Positions 58,251 to 64,000 of a stretch of 64,000 nucleotides of DNA are shown in pieces. Made by a program: the position numbers and the translations under genes. Source of the stretch: Pezizomycotina sp. ARF18 (taxonomy: Eukaryota > Ascomycota); assembly GCA_002224055.1 (NCBI GenBank), contig AZLU01000002.1, forward strand, positions 358,777-422,776, written 5' to 3'. A model generated the notes under the pieces. The model saw nothing but the letters and a program-made list of their open reading frames with translations. It searched no databases and had not been told where the DNA came from. How positions within the stretch are numbered: the first letter of the stretch is position 1; each line of letters begins with the position of its first letter.

Positions 58251-59127
58251 CAAGAGAAATGATAAACGCTTTTTATTACCGAAAAGAATTTTTGATAGTT
58301 TGAACGTCTGGAATCAACGTAAGAAATTTTCAATATTTCTTTTAACCCAGGCAGCAACGCTGCGATGAGAACGACGAAAAACAATATAAAATTTCCTTTC
58401 GCAATTTTGAGTCTTGACGACGTTGAAATTTCTTGCTTTGGTTAGGTTGAACTCTAATCGATTGAATTACTTTAAAAAATAGTCGTGTACTTAAAGTATT
58501 CTACCTATCTCGATAAATATTTCCGTCCCAGTAGTAGCCTGAGTCCAACAACATCTGCATCGAGTGGATACCTCTTTTGAAGATTATCCAGTCTTTGCGG
58601 CCTTACGGTATTCTGCGATCAATTTTAAAAGTAAGAACACGCATTTGACTCGTCTCTTTTTTTCTTTTTGTCCCTAACATAGCCTATCAAAAAGCGAAAG
58701 GTTTCTCCTGCAGTTAACTTTACTTCATACAGACACATGAGCTCTGGATAAGGCTGAGCTATAAGCCGTATTCTACCTTTTGCACTACTTGACCCTGCGA
58801 AGAAATGATTAGCATCTTGCTGAGAGTGAATGTATATCCTAGAGGAGATTAAGATCTTGACTTTAAGGTTTTGTTTCACACGACTTGCTTTGAGGTATTA
58901 GATTCACGGTATAGCGATATTCTATAAAAGCTTTTTTCTTCGTAACAGCCTTGAAGTAATCGACGTCAAGATTCGTACTAGGATTTGTATTTCCTTCTCG
59001 TTTCATCGTCATAGCAATCTCCAGAGCGCGCCGTAGTTTATAGTAAGCGGGTGTAATTAAGTAGTTGTTCACATTAGGAATAGTTGCCTCTCAAACTTTC
59101 AAATTTTGAAGACCGTTTTAGCATCGC

Positions 59128-59754
59128 AAAAAGGGCGAAAATCCAGCTTTTAGAGCAAGCCGCTTACAAGCCAGTAAGAGTCATGAGTACTATAAATACC
59201 AAGCGGCTTCTCGTCGGTATGTAGCTGATATTATACTCATCCAAGATATAACCCTAGTTCGGAACGGCGGCTTGCAGGATACAGCACGGGGACTTTCAAA
59301 ACGCATCGACTATTTCGTATACCGTGCCCGTGGATCACTGGAAACCAATACCAGATTTCTACCCTTTTCCCTACCATGAGCTTACTCTTCAAGAGTGCTC
59401 ACTTTGGGAATTCATAGTGTTTAGGTATCTAGCTTGGCTGTAAAGAAAATAACCATATTGATATTGAACATTCTGCTAAGAAATAGTATACATGCTACTT
59501 GCACAAATAATAGAATACAGTGAATCCTTTATTCGGACTGAAGGCTCTATTCAATACGCTCAAGACAAAGCTGACCCAGTTGTAATCGCCAAAAGCTCCA
59601 TCCAGTCCTCTGAATCAAGTGTCGGAATGTCTATTAGTCCTAGCCCAACTCGTAACTATGATTCATAATTCTCAGTAAAAGCCGGTTTTGTAAGAACTTA
59701 TTTGTTGTCGCAATTAGATCGAAACTGAGCCTGAGGGTTGATGTTATAAACCGC
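59128..59754. other. Intergenic, 3' of the small secreted protein
   Basis: No gene or notable repeat seen. Confidence 0.4.
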
Positions 59755-60181
59755 TTAGTTGGGGCAAACGCCACCGCTGGAGTAGGAGCTGAGGCGTTGG
59801 AGCCGCCGTCGTTGTTGGTGGTCCGGTGGCAGTCTCCGATCTTGATGCTGTTGACGCCAGCTGCGCACCTTGGAATGTGGTAGCGCCGGCGCAGGCTTGC
59901 CGCGAGTAGGCGGTGAGTTGCTGAAGGCCACCTCCGTTGGTGGTCATCTTGAGAGATTGGAAGCCGGCGGTGTAGGCGCAAGTCTGTTTTATGGTGTTAA
60001 TTTGCGGTCTCTCGAGAAATGAGTTTGATGTGTGTTTTTGATTCATGACTTACATTGTCCCAAACGTTTCGCTCGAAGGAGTCACCGGTGCAGTCCGGTT
60101 GGCGTATAGAGTGACAACGTAGGCCTGAGATGCGGCGAAGAGGCCAGCGGCGGCGATGACGAAGGTGTTGATGATCTGCAT
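59755..60181 (-). CDS. Small secreted cysteine-rich protein
   Basis: From the Met at 60181 a clear signal peptide, MQIINTFVIAAAGLFAASQA, is followed by YVVTLYANR. Exon 1 (60181-60054) ends at a GTAAGT donor. Exon 2 (59983-59755) starts with TCAYTAGFQSLKMTTNGGGL, then QQLTAYSRQACAGATTF, and ends in GGVCPN before TAA. The mature protein would be about 100-110 residues with around six Cys, a size and form shared by many fungal secreted proteins, some of which act on hosts or rival microbes. I do not recognise the family, and no function can be stated from sequence. The reading frame appears interrupted, as in other genes here. The neighbouring repeat array and TATA box fit an independently regulated gene. 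Confidence 0.65.
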
Positions 60182-60343
60182 GTTGGCTAAAGCTTGGCTG
60201 AAGGAAGAAAAAAATGCGGTTTAAGCTGAAGATGGATATATGAGAATAATTGGTCTTTGGAGAAGTTGAACTGTTGTTTTGCTTGTGTTATTGTTGTGTT
60301 GTTGTTTCTGTGATCTGGCCGTTGAGAGGGCTGAAGCTATCTC

Positions 60344-60352
60344 CTTATATAG
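60344..60352 (-). promoter_or_regulatory. TATA box of the small secreted protein gene
   Basis: On the minus strand CTATATAAGGAG lies about 165 bp upstream of the start codon at 60181, a usual distance once a 5' leader of about 100 bp is allowed for. Confidence 0.55.
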
Positions 60353-61729
60353 ACTTCGTCACCCTAGCTATCGACATATAATTGAGCTCTTGCTTCTGGA
60401 ATGGGTCCTTCGTTGACGTCGTAAGGCAGTTCGAACTCTGAGCTTCTATTTTGATATCAAGTATAAGCCTTTCTGCCGTCACGATCACCAGGCTCAACGA
60501 TTTTCTCCTACCTTGCAAAGGTCCGTCCGCTGTACTGCATGATACGAACCAGGGTACGCTCCATACGATGTCTGCCCTCGGAAGAGATTGCGAGGACAGC
60601 AATAGAATTTCTGAAGATCTTGTCCTTGATGGATTCAAAACGAATCCTTCGTCGCCGCGGCGTTGGGCCGCTGTTTATCCGGCGTTGCACATGCCAATAA
60701 ACAGTATAGAGCGATCCTCATATGAAGTTGACATAGCCTTAGTCAGACCGTCACCTTCGCCTTCTCAAACATAAAGGCGGTAATTGTTGAGAGGTTACAG
60801 GTTGGCAGTGAACTAGTAGCTGTATATTGATACGTTATAACAAAGAATATCCATGAAACGTGATGCGTGAAGACGCCTTCATTGGATATTGGGGAGGTTT
60901 TAATTATAACGGTCAGGGATCTTAAAAATAAATCGTTGTCAAAGCCAAGGATTGGCAGCTCTTATAATAGGATAATAATATAATTTACCTACTATAGTAC
61001 TAGCTCCCCGGGTTTTGATTTGCCGGACCTTCCTTTAAAGCTTCCTTTCGCTGCCCGCGAATTGGTCTGCATTTCCTTCTTTTCGCCTAGCCTTTGCTGT
61101 TCCCCACCTTTTGACGGAACAAACCGCGTACCACAAAAATATTAGTCAGATTACGCAGATAGCTCGAGCCGGGATGGTTTCGAGAAGCTTGATAGGCGAG
61201 GAAGTACAAGGCTATACTAAATTCTTACCGGTATATCCGCGATCTGCATATCTGCGCCCTGTCAACCATTCGTATCTATATTATCAGGGTATTTATTTTT
61301 ATTTCGGAGCACATTATTTGTCATGATTATAAAATTTCCTGGCGCACGGCCTCGCTTGCGGGGAGCACCCTATATAGGTATGAGGCTTTTTTAGCCTTTT
61401 CACCCCTGGCGAGCCGTTTTACAATTTTACCGTTGGAAGTTGGAAACCGCGCCAAAATAGTAACTTACGGTCCTTACAATAAAAAGTTTCCAGAAAATCT
61501 CCGGCTTCTAGTGGCGACAATGTATATATGTATATTTGTGAATATGAGAAAGGGCGGGAATAGTACGTTCCCATGAAAAAGGCGTATATATATATCAGTC
61601 ACCAAACGAAGAGGTACCCTTCCGGCCGATACACAAATATCTCATGGTTATTGTTCGGTGGTGCCGGACCGCTACGACCTCCGAACCAACCATCAAATGC
61701 AGGGTCAAAGGAATTAAGAAAATAAATAG
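60353..61729. other. Intergenic
   Basis: Open frames at 60451-60774 (+) and 60345-60690 (-) overlap on opposite strands, and I can place neither. The frame at 61111-61326 (+) is also unknown. No repeat other than short AT tracts. Confidence 0.35.
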
Positions 61730-61871
61730 CAGGAAATATAATTATATATTCTACGCGTTCGTAATATATCCACAATTCCCTCATTTTATATCCTTAAAAA
61801 AAAAAAAAAAACAGTAACACCAAACATAATAGCACGAAGTTTATAAACGCGTAGAATACATATATTTCCTG
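61730..61871. mobile_element. MITE-like inverted-repeat element, ~142 bp
   Basis: CAGGAAATATA at 61730 and TATATTTCCTG ending at 61871 are inverse, and the arms continue inwards with TATTCTACGCGTT / AACGCGTAGAATA. The arms are about 28 bp. The centre holds a poly(A) run at about 61795-61811. No target-site duplication is obvious. Confidence 0.6.
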
Positions 61872-63317
61872 TTTGCCTGAAGTTGAGGTCATATTATTTT
61901 CCCAGTCAAAAATTTTGTAGGGAGTTCATAGCAAAAGAGAGGTTTTGTATTTATCTATCCAACACTTGAGAAAACCTAACTTGTGTACATTAAAGTATAG
62001 GTGGGGCTGGCGGTTAAGCTCGTGAGTGTGATGATGATTGCATTCTCTGAGTTTTAACTGTAGCACAGGAACTTCCTAAGGATATTTGGTGAATATAATG
62101 CTATACCAACAATTCCCGATTTTCCTTCCTTCCATTATCACAAGCTCAAGGAGCACATAATTCTGACAATAAATATGCCATCGTAAAAAGAAAAAAAAAG
62201 GAAAGAATTGGAGGAGAGGACGTATTACAGGAAAACTAAAAGGTTACAAGCCAAAAGAAAGCTAAAACATAATGGAACATTAATGAGGACCGAGCCTCTG
62301 CAGGTAGCTAAATTCTTCTATGCTAGGAAAGAATGCAGCGATGATACAATTTTTTCCGAATCGCCTCGCTGAAATTACAAGAAACATTTCAGGAAAACTT
62401 AAAATAAGAACAAAGAGTTATTACGAAGCTAAATCTACGTCAATGATGTTGGATAGGTAAGAAATTTCCAAAGTATTTGATAAATAAATTTTTTTTCATG
62501 CCGATGTAGTATTTATATCTGCATCTTTCCCACAATCTAGCAAATGCGAGACGATATTTTCATCCTCATTTGAACTGCCGGCACAATTCGAAACATTTCC
62601 ACCAACGATCGTCCCATGTTACCGCTACTTCCCGCCGAGATAATTTTAATAGTAATTAGACACTTAGAGAAAAACACTTCTTGTCCTCGTTTCCCAGGTG
62701 CAAGTTGCATAACTTGATTCGGTATATAGGTCATTGAGTCTATCGATGATGTTGCCACGACCCCCAGTCTTCGGGTATGCAGTAAGACTTTTAACAACTA
62801 TTCGGCTGCTTCGTCGTCACCATTTAGAACTCTTAAGCTTAGCAAGAGCTATCAACATGCCAAACGTAGGGTTCAAGAAATGCTACAGCTAGGGTTAGCT
62901 ATATATGTAACGGAAGTGATTGTTTGTATTTCATCGTATTACGATAACGATGAAAACAGAACAATTTCGCTTTGGCTGATAGCGAGGATGTGGGCCTCCA
63001 ATAGAGGAAAAAATGGTCCAATTGTGGAACAGGAAACTACAACGACCCAGAAGACGAGGAAACTGGTTATGGTAAGTTACCTTTGTCAGAAACCCTTTCG
63101 AACCAATTCACTCGATGAACAGACTTCCATTACATATTCAGGACAGAGGAATAGGTAAAATATATATATATAGCATTCTGACCTACGAGTGTGTATAAAT
63201 ATATCGTTCTGTTTGCGGAGATTTTTCGCTGGAAGCCTTATGCCTGTTTTACAATGAATGCGGTTGGAGCGTTACATTTAATATCTAGCAAAATTTCAAA
63301 GCTTATCATCCAAAAGA
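61872..63317. other. Intergenic, AT-rich
   Basis: No recognised gene. The frames at 62537-62797 (-) and 62880-63158 (+) look partly protein-like but match no family I know. Confidence 0.35.
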
Positions 63318-64000
63318 TTGAATGGAAATCTATCGCAATGGAAGGCCAGGCACCGCCGCGGTTGGTGTGGCGAATCGAATACGGCCCGGTCAGTCACGAC
63401 ATTCTCCTCGGAATGGGAAAAGCACAGGGAACAGATATTGCATTTATATCAAACACAAGGTCTATCGGAGGTCAAGCCTGAAATGGAGCGTAAAACGGGT
63501 TTCGTTGCTAGGCGATTGGTACATTTTCCGTTTCCTTTTGAAGAAAATTATTATCTAATCGTTTTTAAAAACCAAAGCTTAGCCCAGTACCAGTCCCACA
63601 TTGCAAAGTGGAACGAGCATAAATATCTTAAACTCACAGAAGCCCCAGTTAGCTTATATTTCGGCACGAGCCATCGATAGATGTTTGTTAGGGAAGAAGG
63701 CTGCTTTCTGCCTAAATGGGAGATACCCTCAAAGAGGTTATCGAAAGCCCTTGAAGTGAGACATGAGTTGGATACAATTTCTAAGCGTAAGCTTCATTTG
63801 CCTTTAACAAGTGCTAAATAACCCAGTTCCTAACATTTTACATTGTTGGTACCACTAGTTGCCTCCAAGAAGGATGCTCCTTTGACCCTCTATAATGCTT
63901 TTTCTGAGGAAGGTCTCGTCTTAGGAGACGATAGCAAGGACAAAATCGGCGGCCCAGATGGAGCGCCAACAATAATTGACTCCTGCAACGTAATGGTATA
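63318..64000 (+). CDS. Clr5-domain protein, N-terminal part (runs off the window)
   Basis: The plus strand reads SSEWEKHREQILHLYQTQGL followed by SEVKPEMERKTGFVAR. A GT-AG intron at 63519-63587 follows, then YQSHIAKWNEHKYLK. This is the fungal Clr5 domain (W-x-x-H-[RK]-x-x-I-x-x-L-Y, then a M-x-x-x-x-G-F helix and a Q-Y-x-x-x-x-x-K-W end), a helix-turn-helix-like module at the N-terminus of many fungal nuclear or NLR-associated proteins and of the fission-yeast silencing factor Clr5. An in-frame TAG at 63678 is followed in the same frame by CFLPKWEIPSKRLSKALEVR and HELDTISKRKLHLPL, and then in another frame by ASKKDAPLTLYNAFSEEGLV. A further intron or sequence errors therefore break the frame. 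The start at 63318 is the first Met upstream of the domain; the true start may be nearer. Confidence 0.6.

Larger units (their letters stand above)
54533..59127 (+). repeat. Array 3 of dispersed short repeats (motif on plus strand)
   Basis: Copies of the AAGACTTTTTCAGCACCGC motif start at 54533 (degraded), 55174, 55357, 56217, 56399, 56577, 57382, 57491, 57716, 57941 and 59104. All face the plus strand. Those at 57382-57963 belong to a 225-bp tandem repeat. Several are preceded by a TTTAGG...CTC(A/G)A-AATTT segment as in body B of array 2. The TIR element at 54565-55083 lies among the copies. No gene is recognised in the tract, though minus-strand frames at 58625-59072 could be a small unknown protein. 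Confidence 0.75.

Noticed and set aside
60345-60774. Overlapping open frames on opposite strands upstream of the secreted protein
   Set aside because: Neither has a recognisable domain, and the TATA box of the secreted protein gene lies at their edge, so this is more likely promoter and spacer.

Overview
The window looks like nuclear DNA of a filamentous ascomycete. Protein-coding stretches are GC-richer and carry short (60-90 bp) GT-AG introns. The recognisable families are fungal: mitochondrial glycerol-3-phosphate dehydrogenase, trehalose phosphorylase (ccg-9 type), ribonucleotide reductase large subunit, Pth11-like rhodopsin-domain membrane proteins, DUF3433, DUF3431, DUF7587-like, an F-box protein, an NLR/STAND relic, a Clr5-domain protein and a small secreted cysteine-rich protein. 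These genes sit between AT-rich, repeat-filled tracts with many long poly(A)/poly(T) runs.

Layout. 0.5-1.45 kb: DUF3431-like gene (+). 2.36-4.53 kb: GUT2-type dehydrogenase (-). 7.3-8.2 kb: rhodopsin-domain gene (+) with a 157-bp direct duplication. 9.36-11.3 kb: DUF3433 membrane protein (-). 13.4-14.45 kb: Cys-rich extracellular/membrane protein (+). 14.65-16.6 kb: NLR-type relic (+) with in-frame 51-bp repeats. 17.0-18.04 kb: DUF7587-like gene (-). 20.1-22.8 kb: trehalose phosphorylase (-). 26.5-29 kb: repeat array, motif on the minus strand. 29.6 kb: intron-bearing tRNA-like gene. 29.8-31.7 kb: unknown protein with an acidic tail (-). 32.7-32.9 kb: F-box protein (-). 33.4-36.98 kb: RNR large subunit (+) with two MCB boxes upstream. 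37.4-43.8 kb: large repeat array, motif on the plus strand. 45-50.7 kb: two more rhodopsin-domain genes among MITE-like inverted repeats and a 91-bp minisatellite. 52.9-54.5 kb: unknown gene (-), next to a 519-bp TIR element. 54.5-59.1 kb: third repeat array, including a 225-bp tandem repeat. 59.75-60.2 kb: small secreted protein (-). 63.3-64 kb: Clr5 gene (+), cut by the window edge.

The most unusual signal is a short degenerate motif, AAGACTTTTTCAGCACCGC. By eye I find about 45 copies in three clusters. It forms the common 3' end of several different longer repeat bodies. It runs on one strand at 26.5-29 kb and on the other at 37.4-43.8 kb, on either side of a gene island that has none.

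Nearly every conserved gene, including the normally essential RNR subunit, changes frame several times, mostly by single bases in short homopolymers. Uncorrected long-read error is the simplest explanation. Gene ends and intact/broken calls here are therefore approximate. I saw no retrovirus-like, LTR or other virus-like element.
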